Shown in pieces: positions 37,692 through 45,345 of a DNA stretch of 63,410 nucleotides. A model generated the notes under the pieces. That model made no database searches. It was not told where the DNA came from and worked only from the letters and a program-made list of their open reading frames with translations. Source of the stretch: Stenotrophomonas sepilia (lineage in GTDB: Bacteria > Pseudomonadota > Gammaproteobacteria > Xanthomonadales > Xanthomonadaceae); the NCBI RefSeq assembly GCF_003244875.1, contig NZ_LXXZ01000072.1, positions 1 through 63,410 of the forward strand. Direction: 5' to 3'. A program made the translations under genes and the position numbers. Positions within the stretch are counted from its first letter, which is position 1; each line of letters opens with the position of its first letter.

Positions 37692-38982
37692 CTTCGGGGT
37701 TCCTTTCAGGGTCGTCGCCGTCCGGCTTCGCCGGTCGCGCTGGGTCTGTCGGTTGGTAAAGCTCGTCGCCGCCCTCGATGGGAGGCAGATTCTTGAGGCG
37801 GCGGACCTCGTTCGGAACCATCCATCCCCTTGTGCCAGGCCCACCGAGCGCCTTGCTGAAGTACTCAGCTTGTGTCTTGGAGTCGCCGGCCATGAACATG
37901 TCCACGTTGTGCTCAACGAAGTAGCGCGGCGTGCGGAACAGCTTGCGGTTCAACTCGTCCTTGATCCGCTTCAGGTGCGGGCCCAGCGTGTACTTCACGA
38001 AGCCGATGCCCATGCTCTCGATGCCGGTTCCCCAGCTGGTGGCCTTGCTGGTCTCGCCGATCATGTGCGGCGGGACGCCGAACGCGCGGGCCACATCGAT
38101 CACCTGCCACTGCCGGGACTCCAGCAGCTGCTGGTCGACCGCCGACATGGTCAGCTCGTGCACCTCCAACCCTTCGGTCAGAACCAGCGGAATGCGACGG
38201 TTTCCCTGTACCCCGCCGTACTTCTTGACCCAGGCATCGCGGAAATCGTCCTGCTGCTCCTTGGTCATTTTGTTGGGCGTTCGGATGGCCACTTCGGGCT
38301 TGCCGCCTTCACTGAAGAACTTGCCCGCGTGCTCGTCACCTTGGATGGCGATGCCGATGCCGTTCCGCGCGCCCCACTGGATCACCGACATGCCGTGCAC
38401 GCCGTTGAAGCCGAAGCCGGGGAAATGGAGCACATCGTCCTGGTCGACGGTGAAGTACCCGTCCGCGTCGTGGAACGTGTACTGCAGGCGGGTCGGTTCC
38501 CGCGGGCTGGTCTTCTCCTGCTTGAGGATCATCACTCTGTCGCGAGGCCAGGGAATCAGCCCGGTCGCCACGCCGGCGCGGTTGCGTGTCACGTACACCA
38601 CGCCATCACCGCGCAGCAGCATCTGGCCGACGATGAACTCCCAGCCGGTGGCGCTCGACCAGCCAGAGGAGAACTGCTCGTTCAGCAGCCACCAGTAGTC
38701 ATGCTCCGCCCGCTTGCGATGGCCGTCCACCCGCTCGAACACAGGCAGCGGCAGCTGGGCGATCGCGCCGGCCAGCAACGAAACGGCAGCGAACACCGCC
38801 GAAACCCGCATCGCCGATTCCGGGCTGACCACGGCTCCGGAGGCCGTCGTAGGGTTCCCGAACACCTCGAACATGCGCATGTCGGAGGACTGGATCACCT
38901 CGCCGTCGACCAGGTTGCTGATCGTCGGCTCGATACGGTCGCGGGCGTCGGCCCGCCGGTTCTTCTCGAATAGTCCGAACAT
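37678..38982 (-). CDS. Portal protein (HK97 family)
   Basis: ATG 38982 overlaps the terminase stop (TGATG) and gives 434 aa. It forms the dodecameric DNA channel at one capsid vertex. Family landmarks are SAMRVSAVFAAVSLLAGAIAQLPL, WEFIVGQMLLRGDGVVYVTRN and DVARAFGVPPHMIGE. The C-terminal part ends in a charged tail (PARPAKPDGDDPERN). Confidence 0.93.
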   Translation of the reverse strand: MFGLFEKNRRADARDRIEPTISNLVDGEVIQSSDMRMFEVFGNPTTASGAVVSPESAMRVSAVFAAVSLLAGAIAQLPLPVFERVDGHRKRAEHDYWWLLNEQFSSGWSSATGWEFIVGQMLLRGDGVVYVTRNRAGVATGLIPWPRDRVMILKQEKTSPREPTRLQYTFHDADGYFTVDQDDVLHFPGFGFNGVHGMSVIQWGARNGIGIAIQGDEHAGKFFSEGGKPEVAIRTPNKMTKEQQDDFRDAWVKKYGGVQGNRRIPLVLTEGLEVHELTMSAVDQQLLESRQWQVIDVARAFGVPPHMIGETSKATSWGTGIESMGIGFVKYTLGPHLKRIKDELNRKLFRTPRYFVEHNVDMFMAGDSKTQAEYFSKALGGPGTRGWMVPNEVRRLKNLPPIEGGDELYQPTDPARPAKPDGDDPERNPEDANS

Positions 38983-40652
38983 CAGTCGATCACCACGAAG
39001 CCTTGTTGGGTTGTGCCGGTGTCCCGCGCCTGCATGGCGCGGCCCATGGCCATGATTAGCGCCACCGCGCCGTCGATCTTGCTTTCCATCTTTTCCTTGC
39101 GGGGATAGACGTGTTCCTTGGCATCCACGCGCGCCACGACGTTGCCCATCATCCAGGTCATGGCCGCGTTGCCGTCGTGCCACAGGCGCCGCGACAGGAC
39201 CAGCGCCTCCACTTCTTTCATGGGCTCGGAGAGATTGCGCACTGACTGCGCCATCTCCACGGTCGGCAGTCCTTCCTGTTCAAGGCGTGTCATCAGGTAC
39301 GCCGCTTGCGCCGGGTCAAAGGCTATGTCCCGCACGTCGACGCCCTGTGCCGCAAGCTCTTTCAGCTCCTCTTCGATGAACGCGTAGTCCGTCATGTTCC
39401 CGGGCGTGGACACGATCAGCTCGTCCAGCAGGAACTGCTGGTACTTCTCGTTTTCCTCCACGGCCGACTCCGGCACGTAGAACCTGGGAATGACGTAGTA
39501 GCTATCGCCTTTCTCGAACAGCAGCACCACGGCAGCCACGTCCAGCTTGGATGCCAGATCGACGCCCACCCAGCACGGACAGCCCGCAAAGTCCGACACC
39601 TCAAACCGCCGTTTCTGCCGCTGCCAGGCCAGCATGTTCATCCATGCCAGCTTGGCGCCGACCCAGTCATTCAGGTGCTTGGTACGGAACGCACTTTGCT
39701 TGCTGGCCGACCGCTTTGCCTTGGCGAGCTGGTCGAGCAGGAACTGCTCGAACACGGAAACGCCGTAGTTCGGGTTGGCCTTGCGCAGGCTCGCCGGATC
39801 GTCCCAGCGGTCGCCCTCGTCAATGCAGTAGATTGCCGCGAACACAGTTTCGTCGGTCACCTCGCCGCGCAGGATGCGGATGGCATCGCCCCGCATCTCG
39901 AAGCACGGGCCGGACAGGTTCGTGCCTGCCGTGGTGATGATCGACAGCAGGGGTTGCTCGCGCGCGCCCATGCCGGTTTCCATGGCGTCGACCATGTGGT
40001 CATCGTCATGTTCGTGGTACTCGTCCACCAGCGCCGCGTGCGGGCTAGAGCCGTCGCCGGGCTTGCCGATCATCGTCTCGAACTTGGACATGTCCTCCAT
40101 GACGAACAGCGGCCCCGGGTTCTTCGGGTTGCCCGCCTGTTCGATACCGAAGCGGGCGCGCAGCGCCGGCAGCTTCTGGACCATCTGCCAGGCCGGGCGG
40201 AACACCTCGTACGCCTGTTTCTCGCTGGTAGCGCCCGAGTAGACCTCCGCGCCCGCCTCGCCGTCAGCGCAGAACAGGTACAAGCCACGGGCAGCCAGTC
40301 GCAACGACTTGCCGTTCTTGCGCGGGATCTCCTCGTATGCGCGGCGGAAGCGCCGGTGGCCGGTCTTCTTGTGGACCCAGCCGAACAGGTTGCACTCGAT
40401 GAAGTGCTGCCAGGGCTCCAGCACCAGCAGGCGCTTCTGCGCCGCCCACTTACCTTTCGTGTGCGGCATCTTCTCCATGAAGCGCACCGCGCGGTCCGCC
40501 TTCTCGGCGTCGTACTTGTAGGGCCAGTCGGCCCCCTTGCGCTTCAGGTCATCCAGGAACCGTTGGCACGCCAGACGGATGAACTCGCCGGCCGCGATCT
40601 TTCCTGACGTGACGCCCTTGGCGTATGCCTTGGCTGATTCGCTCGGCGTCAT
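38982..40652 (-). CDS. Terminase large subunit
   Basis: Packaging motor of 556 aa. The ATPase part has a divergent Walker A (EIPRKNGKSLRLAARG) and Walker B with VDEYHEHDDDHMVDA, followed by the coupling motif LLSIITTAG. The C-terminal nuclease begins CPCWVGVDLASKLDVAAVVLL with the conserved Asp. It pairs with the P27-type small subunit upstream, and type suggests cos or pac packaging of the HK97 class; which of the two cannot be told here. Confidence 0.94.
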   Translation of the reverse strand: MTPSESAKAYAKGVTSGKIAAGEFIRLACQRFLDDLKRKGADWPYKYDAEKADRAVRFMEKMPHTKGKWAAQKRLLVLEPWQHFIECNLFGWVHKKTGHRRFRRAYEEIPRKNGKSLRLAARGLYLFCADGEAGAEVYSGATSEKQAYEVFRPAWQMVQKLPALRARFGIEQAGNPKNPGPLFVMEDMSKFETMIGKPGDGSSPHAALVDEYHEHDDDHMVDAMETGMGAREQPLLSIITTAGTNLSGPCFEMRGDAIRILRGEVTDETVFAAIYCIDEGDRWDDPASLRKANPNYGVSVFEQFLLDQLAKAKRSASKQSAFRTKHLNDWVGAKLAWMNMLAWQRQKRRFEVSDFAGCPCWVGVDLASKLDVAAVVLLFEKGDSYYVIPRFYVPESAVEENEKYQQFLLDELIVSTPGNMTDYAFIEEELKELAAQGVDVRDIAFDPAQAAYLMTRLEQEGLPTVEMAQSVRNLSEPMKEVEALVLSRRLWHDGNAAMTWMMGNVVARVDAKEHVYPRKEKMESKIDGAVALIMAMGRAMQARDTGTTQQGFVVID

Positions 40653-40655
40653 GGA

Positions 40656-41036
40656 TCAGAACTCGTCGAATGGGTTGCCCTCCGGGGTCTTTTCGGTCCC
40701 CAGCTTCTGACGATCAGCCGGGGTCAGGCCCAGGCGCGCCAGGCAGCCGATCAGGTGGGAGTACTTGGCCGCAACGAACTCGCCGCGGTTGGCACGGAAC
40801 TCGGAAAGCAGCGATGACGCCACCTCCATGATGAAACGGTCGGCGCTGGTCAGGACGCCAGGTAGGGCGCACTTCTCCAGCTCTTTCCAGACCACCGCGA
40901 CCTCGGTCGGAAGGTGTGCCGGCGCCTTGCCCAATGGCGAATTCGTCTTGGGCGCTTCGTTCTTGTAGCGCTGCGGATCCTTCTTGGTCGCGCCCTTCAG
41001 CTCGGCCAGTTCCCTCGGCTGTCGATGGCGAGCCAT
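40656..41036 (-). CDS. Terminase small subunit (P27 family)
   Basis: ATG 41036 has GGGAGG 4 bases upstream and gives 126 aa. It starts MARHRQPRELAELKGATKKDPQRY, the standard P27 opening, followed by APAHLPTEVAVVWKELEKCALPGVLTSADRFIMEVAS. It recognises the packaging site in phage DNA. It is encoded 3 bases before the large subunit. Confidence 0.93.
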   Translation of the reverse strand: MARHRQPRELAELKGATKKDPQRYKNEAPKTNSPLGKAPAHLPTEVAVVWKELEKCALPGVLTSADRFIMEVASSLLSEFRANRGEFVAAKYSHLIGCLARLGLTPADRQKLGTEKTPEGNPFDEF

Positions 41037-41114
41037 CGGACCTCCCATTTCTGAAATTCAAATTCTGCGGACGCGAGAAGAAAGGGGGGCGCGCGTATCG
41101 GGCGAGGAAGGCCC

Positions 41115-41513
41115 TCAACTTTGACCCTCCCCCCTCCCATTTTGTTCAGCTTTCGGTGGATAACTCGCCGCTCGTCCAGCTCCGCCGTGTGGGCGGGCAT
41201 CCCTGCCGAACCCGCCGTTCTCCCGCGCCGTCTTGGCGCTATGGCACGGTCGGCACAGCGGCTGCAGGTTGCTGTCGGCGTTGTTGCTGTCGTCTCCGTC
41301 GATGTGGTCGACCTCGGTGGCCGGCCGCACCCTGCCCTGCCCAGCGCAGCATCTGCACAGCGGTTCACGAGCCAGCACCACCGCACGGAGCCGGCGCCAC
41401 AGCGAGCAGTTGGTGGGCAGCGCGCGGCGCGCCTGCCTCTTGCGGACCTGGGCGGTGGTCTCTTTGTAGGGGCGCCAGCCGGCCGCACGGTGCTGGGGTG
41501 GCCGGGTTGGCAT
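41115..41513 (-). CDS. HNH endonuclease
   Basis: A 132-aa protein with a compact HNH site: CRCC knuckle, VDHIDGDDSNNADSNLQPLC, then RPCHSAKT. HNH proteins next to terminase in HK97-like phages are needed for terminase cleavage. The N-terminus is basic. The stop is 78 bases upstream of the small terminase gene. Confidence 0.92.
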   Translation of the reverse strand: MPTRPPQHRAAGWRPYKETTAQVRKRQARRALPTNCSLWRRLRAVVLAREPLCRCCAGQGRVRPATEVDHIDGDDSNNADSNLQPLCRPCHSAKTARENGGFGRDARPHGGAGRAASYPPKAEQNGRGEGQS

Positions 41514-41776
41514 CAGTAAGGCTTCCCGTCCAGGTCGACTCGCTCCGGCTCGGCACCTTCGTCATGCACCGGCGTTCCGGCCTCCTCGCCCAGCAGCTGC
41601 GCCACGGCCTGCACCAGCAGGCCAACGTGCATCGCCAGCTCGGCGATCTGCTTGCCCTGCTGCTCGATGATCCCGACCAGTCGGTCGATACGGCTGTCGG
41701 CGCTGCTCTCAATCAGCCCCGCCAGGGCCGTGACAGCCGCAGCGCGCGCCACCTCTTCAATCCGTGCAGCGTCCAT
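41513..41776 (-). CDS. Small coiled-coil hypothetical protein
   Basis: ATG 41776 gives 87 aa, mostly one helix (EEVARAAAVTALAGLIESSADSRIDRLVGIIEQQGKQIAELAMHVGLLVQAV) with coiled-coil heptads, and an acidic tail. It overlaps the HNH gene by one base. The function is unknown. Confidence 0.65.
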   Translation of the reverse strand: MDAARIEEVARAAAVTALAGLIESSADSRIDRLVGIIEQQGKQIAELAMHVGLLVQAVAQLLGEEAGTPVHDEGAEPERVDLDGKPY

Positions 41777-41939
41777 CACCAACCCTCGTCGTTCGCAGCA
41801 CCAGGCCGCGGCGTATCCACCACTCGACCCGATCCCAGTCCGGTTCCATGCCCGTGGCCCGGGCAAACCACACCACGGCAGCCAGATACCACCGCAGCCA
41901 CCAGCGCAAGCGGACCGATGCAGTCACTGTCGCGAGCAT
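41757..41939 (-). CDS. Very small basic/hydrophobic hypothetical protein
   Basis: A 60-aa product starting at ATG 41939, overlapping the preceding stop (TGATG) and the next gene by 20 bases. It contains an amphipathic or membrane segment (WWLRWYLAAVVWFARATG) and a basic C-terminus. The tight overlaps support translation; no family recognised. Confidence 0.55.
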   Translation of the reverse strand: MLATVTASVRLRWWLRWYLAAVVWFARATGMEPDWDRVEWWIRRGLVLRTTRVGDGRCTD

Positions 41940-42301
41940 CAGAACTCCTCCACTTCCCAGCCACCGCCGTCGCGCTTGGGCCTGACCTTCACCGCAATGA
42001 AGCGGAACGGGTACATGGCCGCGGCAATCTTGATCTTGGCCCTGGCATCGTCCTGCCAGTGCCCCTTCACCTCGTGGCACTCCATGACGCCATCGGCAGC
42101 CATGACCGCAAAGTCCGGGGTGTAGAACGTGTTGTCGGCCAGGCGCAGCTTCATGCCCTCGAACCGGTGCCACTGGACCTCGCCCGCAGCCTGCAGCGCA
42201 CGCAGCCGCGCGGCATACGCAGCCTCGGTCTTGTTCATCTCGCCGGTCTTCAGCCGGCCAAGCGCCAGCATGCGGCGCTCCACCCCGTTAATTCGTCCCA
42301 T
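41939..42301 (-). CDS. DUF1064-like nuclease-fold protein
   Basis: ATG 42301 (GAGGTG upstream) gives 120 aa; GTG 42352 is an alternative without a ribosome site. The segments NKTEAAYAARLRALQAAGEVQWHRFEGMKLRLADNTFYTPDF and MECHEVKGHWQDDARAKIKIAA carry the E / PD / ExK pattern of PD-(D/E)XK folds, which DUF1064 shares. It probably acts on phage DNA ends or junctions. It is encoded between the lysis genes and HNH/terminase. Confidence 0.8.
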   Translation of the reverse strand: MGRINGVERRMLALGRLKTGEMNKTEAAYAARLRALQAAGEVQWHRFEGMKLRLADNTFYTPDFAVMAADGVMECHEVKGHWQDDARAKIKIAAAMYPFRFIAVKVRPKRDGGGWEVEEF

Positions 42302-42366
42302 CGACGAAGCACCTCGGAATCTGTCACCTGCATTGCTGAGGCGCTTGGACACGCCAAGAAGTAGAT

Positions 42367-42394
42367 GCCCGGCCAGCGCTTTCGCTGGCCGGGC
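42367..42394. repeat. Perfect 12-bp stem hairpin
   Basis: GCCCGGCCAGCG-cttt-CGCTGGCCGGGC, 6 bases past the stop of the gene at 42401. No T-tract; a strong structure that may stop or stabilise the upstream mRNA. Confidence 0.7.
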
Positions 42395-42400
42395 CTGGCC

Positions 42401-42988
42401 TTAGTTCGTCAGCACGATCAGCTGGAACTTGGCATTCACGCCCCACGAGCCGCCACCGCCCCCCGAAGCGCCCAGGCTCAGGCTGAAGCTGCTGCCACCA
42501 CCAAAGGACGAGCCGCCGGAGAACTGGATTCCCATGCCACCGCCGAACTCCTGTCGGACGCTTCCGGACCAACCACCGCCGAAGTCATACGTGATGCCGG
42601 CACTTGCAGGGGAGATGTCGATCGCGGTGTTCTTGAACTGGACCTTGGCGGAGCCAGACAGCTTGCCGTTGCTGTCGAAGGTGCCGGTCAGTCGGGCCTC
42701 TTCGTTACCCACGCCGTAGCCGACCGTACCAGTGACGCGTTCGTTCTGGTACTTCAGATTCAGGAACGAGTCGTTCTCGCCCACCTTGACCTGCGCATTG
42801 CCCGTCTTTACCTCACCGCTGACGGCGGTGCCGTCGATGTTGCCGGTGAAGCTCGCACCCACGGGGCGCCCATTTTCGTTCACGACGCTGCCGCTGACCT
42901 GCCAGCCACTATCGTCCATCGGCTGATCGATCGTGCCACCGCCTGCGCGCTGCATCATGTAGTCGTCCTTGTGTTCGTTCTTGCTCAT
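42401..42988 (-). CDS. Gly-rich beta-type protein of unknown function
   Basis: ATG 42988 has AGGAG upstream and gives 195 aa. No signal peptide. It is a series of beta-like repeats (WQVSGSVVNENGRPVGASFTGNIDGTAVSGEVKTGNAQVKV; VTGTVGYGVGNEEARLTGTFDSNGKLSGSAKVQF). A tail of Gly/Ser (GGSSFGGGSSFSLSLGASGGGGG) precedes a hydrophobic end (WGVNAKFQLIVLTN). It sits in the late operon just after the spanin genes and has hairpins on both sides. It could be a virion or lysis-released factor; not recognised. Confidence 0.75.
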   Translation of the reverse strand: MSKNEHKDDYMMQRAGGGTIDQPMDDSGWQVSGSVVNENGRPVGASFTGNIDGTAVSGEVKTGNAQVKVGENDSFLNLKYQNERVTGTVGYGVGNEEARLTGTFDSNGKLSGSAKVQFKNTAIDISPASAGITYDFGGGWSGSVRQEFGGGMGIQFSGGSSFGGGSSFSLSLGASGGGGGSWGVNAKFQLIVLTN

Positions 42989-43060
42989 TGAATTGCTCCT
43001 TAGTTGTTGCCTTTGCGGCGGTAGTCGGTGCAACGGCCTATCCGAGGCACCAAAACGGCA

Positions 43061-43083
43061 GAGGGCCGCTCAAGGCGGCCCTC
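43061..43083 (-). terminator. Possible terminator after the spanin genes
   Basis: On the minus strand GAGGGCCGC-cttga-GCGGCCCTC, followed by TGCCGTTTT. The T-run is short, so efficiency is uncertain. It lies between the spanin pair and the Gly-rich gene. Confidence 0.55.
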
Positions 43084-43109
43084 AGATAAAAGTTGACTCC
43101 AGATTTCGG

Positions 43110-43580
43110 TCAGTGCTGATCGCGATCCACCCGGATCACTGCTTGGCATGCTCGGAGCTGGTCGTCGGCGTCGGTGACGATCTGAACAGCAGCTCCGACA
43201 ACCTCTGGACGTAATTCGGCTCGCGCATCACGTTCGGCGGCGCCGGCGGCAGCTTCGGACAGGCGAGCGGTGTGGCAGGTGGCGAGGTCGTCGCGCAACT
43301 GGAGACGCCCAGCGCGCAGGTCAGCCACAACAGCAGCGGGGACGGTCGCGGCCGCAGTACGGTCTTCTTCATGCTTAGCTCCAATGTCGGCCAGCTGCAG
43401 AGCCTTGCTCTGCTCAGTGGCACGGGTCTGGTTCACCTGGTCGGCGACTGCCGATGCGCCGGCGGCGCGCAGGGTGGCGTCGCTGGCATCGGCCCGGTCG
43501 CCACGCCACGCCCAGCCAGCACCGAACATTGCGCCTGACCACAGGACGAAGGCAGCAACCGCGATGGTGATCCGGTTCAT
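43110..43580 (-). CDS. Rz-like inner-membrane spanin
   Basis: A 156-aa protein with one N-terminal TM helix (ITIAVAAFVLWSGAMFGAGWAW) and a long periplasmic helical part rich in Ala, Arg, Asp and Gln, the layout of an i-spanin. It works with the nested Rz1-like lipoprotein to fuse inner and outer membrane at lysis. It is encoded directly after the putative holin with 4-base overlap. Confidence 0.88.
   Translation of the reverse strand: MNRITIAVAAFVLWSGAMFGAGWAWRGDRADASDATLRAAGASAVADQVNQTRATEQSKALQLADIGAKHEEDRTAAATVPAAVVADLRAGRLQLRDDLATCHTARLSEAAAGAAERDARAELRPEVVGAAVQIVTDADDQLRACQAVIRVDRDQH
43136..43372 (-). CDS. Rz1-like outer-membrane spanin nested in Rz
   Basis: ATG 43372 in a second frame inside the Rz-like gene gives a 78-aa lipoprotein: signal MKKTVLRPRPSPLLLWLTCA, lipobox VSSC, then a Pro-rich mature part (SPPATPLACPKLPPAPPNV). 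Full nesting of Rz1 in Rz is classical for lambda-like lysis cassettes. Confidence 0.88.
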   Translation of the reverse strand: MKKTVLRPRPSPLLLWLTCALGVSSCATTSPPATPLACPKLPPAPPNVMREPNYVQRLSELLFRSSPTPTTSSEHAKQ

Positions 43581-43891
43581 TCGGACTCTCCTGCCCTGAT
43601 GGTGTCGCTGTCCGGGTCAAACGGCGGCGGCTCCAAGCCGGCCGCGCGCATCAACCCTTCCAGCCGGTAGATGTGGCGGATCAGGCGCAGTTCCCTGGCC
43701 TCCATGCGGCCAACCCTTTCGCCCAGCCGGGTCACTTCCTCGCGCATCAGCTGGATCACGTTGACCTCGGCCCCGTCTCTGGCTGTCTCTACGAACTGCT
43801 TGCGCCACCACAGCGCCACACCGCCCGCCCCAACCATCAGGCCGCCGACGGCGGTGCCGATTGCCTGCCAATCCACGTCGACCCCGATCAT
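43577..43891 (-). CDS. Putative holin or lysis-associated membrane protein
   Basis: A 104-aa protein with one N-terminal TM helix (AIGTAVGGLMVGAGGVALWW) and a charged coiled C-terminus (EEVTRLGERVGRMEARELRLIRHIYRLEGLM). It lies between endolysin and spanins with 4-base overlaps, which is the holin position. One TM helix would be class III-like. The coiled tail is longer than in most holins, so the call is by position. Confidence 0.65.
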   Translation of the reverse strand: MIGVDVDWQAIGTAVGGLMVGAGGVALWWRKQFVETARDGAEVNVIQLMREEVTRLGERVGRMEARELRLIRHIYRLEGLMRAAGLEPPPFDPDSDTIRAGESE

Positions 43892-44376
43892 GGCGCCACC
43901 GTCCCGCCGGCCTTGCGGTACACGGCCAACAGGTCGGCAAGCTTGTGTTCGTGCTGGCCGTAGCCCGCGCCGGGCAAGCTCGCCCAGATCTTGCGGACGG
44001 CCTTGATGGCTTCCTCGATCTTGCCCGCCTGGATCAGCGGCAGCGCGCGGCGCTCCCGGATCTGCTGCAGCGCAATCAGGTCCTGGCTCAGAGGCGAGAA
44101 GTCCGTCAGGCCGAGCGTCTTCCTGTAGGCGTCGTAGTAGCGGCGCAGCAGCTGGTAGCGGCCGGCTGCAGTGGACTGGATACCCAGCTTAGGCAGTGCC
44201 ACCAGGACTCGCGGATGATCGGCGTAGCCCTTGAACAGCTGACCGCTGACGATCACGTCGTAGCCACGGTCTTTAGTCGGCTGCTTGCCGTTGTCGGTCC
44301 CTTCGGACCACGCCAGCATGTCGAGGAAGGCCACGACGTTCACGCCGCCAGCCTGTTGGGGAGTGATTTGCGCCAT
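43888..44376 (-). CDS. Endolysin, lambda R-type lytic transglycosylase
   Basis: A 162-aa cytoplasmic muramidase-like enzyme with AFLDMLAWSEGTDNGKQPTKDRGYDVIVSG (catalytic Glu in SEGT) and TAAGRYQLLRRYYDAYRKTLGL, both typical of the lambda R family that cuts the glycan strands. No signal peptide, so it needs a holin. It starts the lysis cassette and is preceded by a hairpin. Confidence 0.93.
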   Translation of the reverse strand: MAQITPQQAGGVNVVAFLDMLAWSEGTDNGKQPTKDRGYDVIVSGQLFKGYADHPRVLVALPKLGIQSTAAGRYQLLRRYYDAYRKTLGLTDFSPLSQDLIALQQIRERRALPLIQAGKIEEAIKAVRKIWASLPGAGYGQHEHKLADLLAVYRKAGGTVAP

Positions 44377-44390
44377 AGCTTCTCCGGAAA

Positions 44391-44416
44391 GAAAAAGCCC
44401 CGGCTGGACCGGGGCT
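44391..44416 (-). terminator. Hairpin upstream of endolysin (left of pair)
   Basis: On the minus strand AGCCCCGG-tccag-CCGGGGCT followed by TTTTTC. It is almost identical to the hairpin at 45266-45290 on the other side of the inverted DUF4145 gene. The late transcript must cross it, which needs antitermination. Confidence 0.8.
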
Positions 44417-44513
44417 ACAAGTTGGGTCTAGCTCCAGATCTGAACAGCAAGTCTGGATGCCGATTTCAATCAGCCGCTTTATGCTTGGGGGAGCAACCCG
44501 AGGAGCCATGGAA

Positions 44514-45182
44514 ATGAGTAACAGGTACGTTGCGCCAGACTTTACTGCTACCGCATTCAACTGCCCCCACTGCAATGCCTACGCAAAGCAGAATAGATAT
44601 CAGCTCTATTATTCGGAAAATATCGGATACAAGGCTTCATCCGCTTTCATAGTTCGGTGTGATCACTGTGATCGTGTTTCCTACTGGCTGAATACCGACG
44701 GTCGACCAAGGATCGTTCACCCCCAAGCTTCAACGGCGGCACCACCGCATGCGGATATGCCGCAAGAGGTGGCGGCTATCTACCGAGAGGCTGCAGAGAT
44801 TGCTAGCAGCTCATACCGAGCTGCCGCTGCTCTCTTACGCTTAGCGCTACAGAAGCTAATGCCCTTCTTGGGAGAGAGAGGTTCGAACATTAACGCTGAC
44901 ATCGCCAGCCTTGTGTCGAAAGGACTCCCGGTGCGAATCCAGCAAGCGCTCGATCTCTGCCGAGTGGTGGGCAACGAATCCGTGCATCCTGGTGAGATCT
45001 CAGATGAGGATGGACCTGAACTGGTGAACTCGCTGTTCTCCATGCTCAATCTGATCGTTGAGGATCGGATCACTCGCCCCAAGGAGATTGAGGCTCTTTA
45101 CCTCAAACTCCCTGAGAATAAACGCAAGGGCGTCGAAGTCAGGGATAGCGCCAAGGGCGCGCATCCATCGACAGAAGCCTGA
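44514..45182 (+). CDS. Zinc-ribbon and DUF4145 protein, inverted cargo gene
   Basis: ATG 44514 is preferred to 44508 because AGGAG lies 8 bases upstream of it (only 2 bases from the other). The 222-aa protein has an N-terminal zinc ribbon (CPHC at about 17-20 and CDHC at about 48-51). The DUF4145 helical domain has YRAAAALLRLALQKLM and VVGNESVHPGE. DUF4145 is found in restriction-associated and other defence-linked proteins, but here it stands alone. It is on the plus strand inside a minus-strand late operon, with AT-richer codons. Function is unknown; a lysogen-expressed defence or immunity gene is inferred. Confidence 0.82.
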   Translation: MSNRYVAPDFTATAFNCPHCNAYAKQNRYQLYYSENIGYKASSAFIVRCDHCDRVSYWLNTDGRPRIVHPQASTAAPPHADMPQEVAAIYREAAEIASSSYRAAAALLRLALQKLMPFLGERGSNINADIASLVSKGLPVRIQQALDLCRVVGNESVHPGEISDEDGPELVNSLFSMLNLIVEDRITRPKEIEALYLKLPENKRKGVEVRDSAKGAHPSTEA

Positions 45183-45265
45183 GACTCCCGTGACCCGTCC
45201 TAACGGCGACTACCTAGCAAGAAAGTGATCAGGCGGGAGCAGTGTCGGTAGAAAGCTGCCAGCAA

Positions 45266-45290
45266 GGAAAGCCCCGGCTGGGCCGGGGCT
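45266..45290 (-). terminator. Hairpin downstream of Q-like gene (right of pair)
   Basis: On the minus strand AGCCCCGGC-cca-GCCGGGGCT followed by TTTCC. It lies after the Q-like gene in the presumed late leader, in the place of lambda tR'. Its near-copy is at 44391-44416. Confidence 0.65.
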
Positions 45291-45345
45291 TGCGATTGGA
45301 TGATGGCAAGAATGCCGCCTTTTTCGATGACCTAGGAAGTCATCG

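Noticed and set aside
45325..45345. Hairpin CGATGAC...GTCATCG at the end of the Q-like gene
   Set aside because: Short stem without T-tract on either strand; not called as a terminator.
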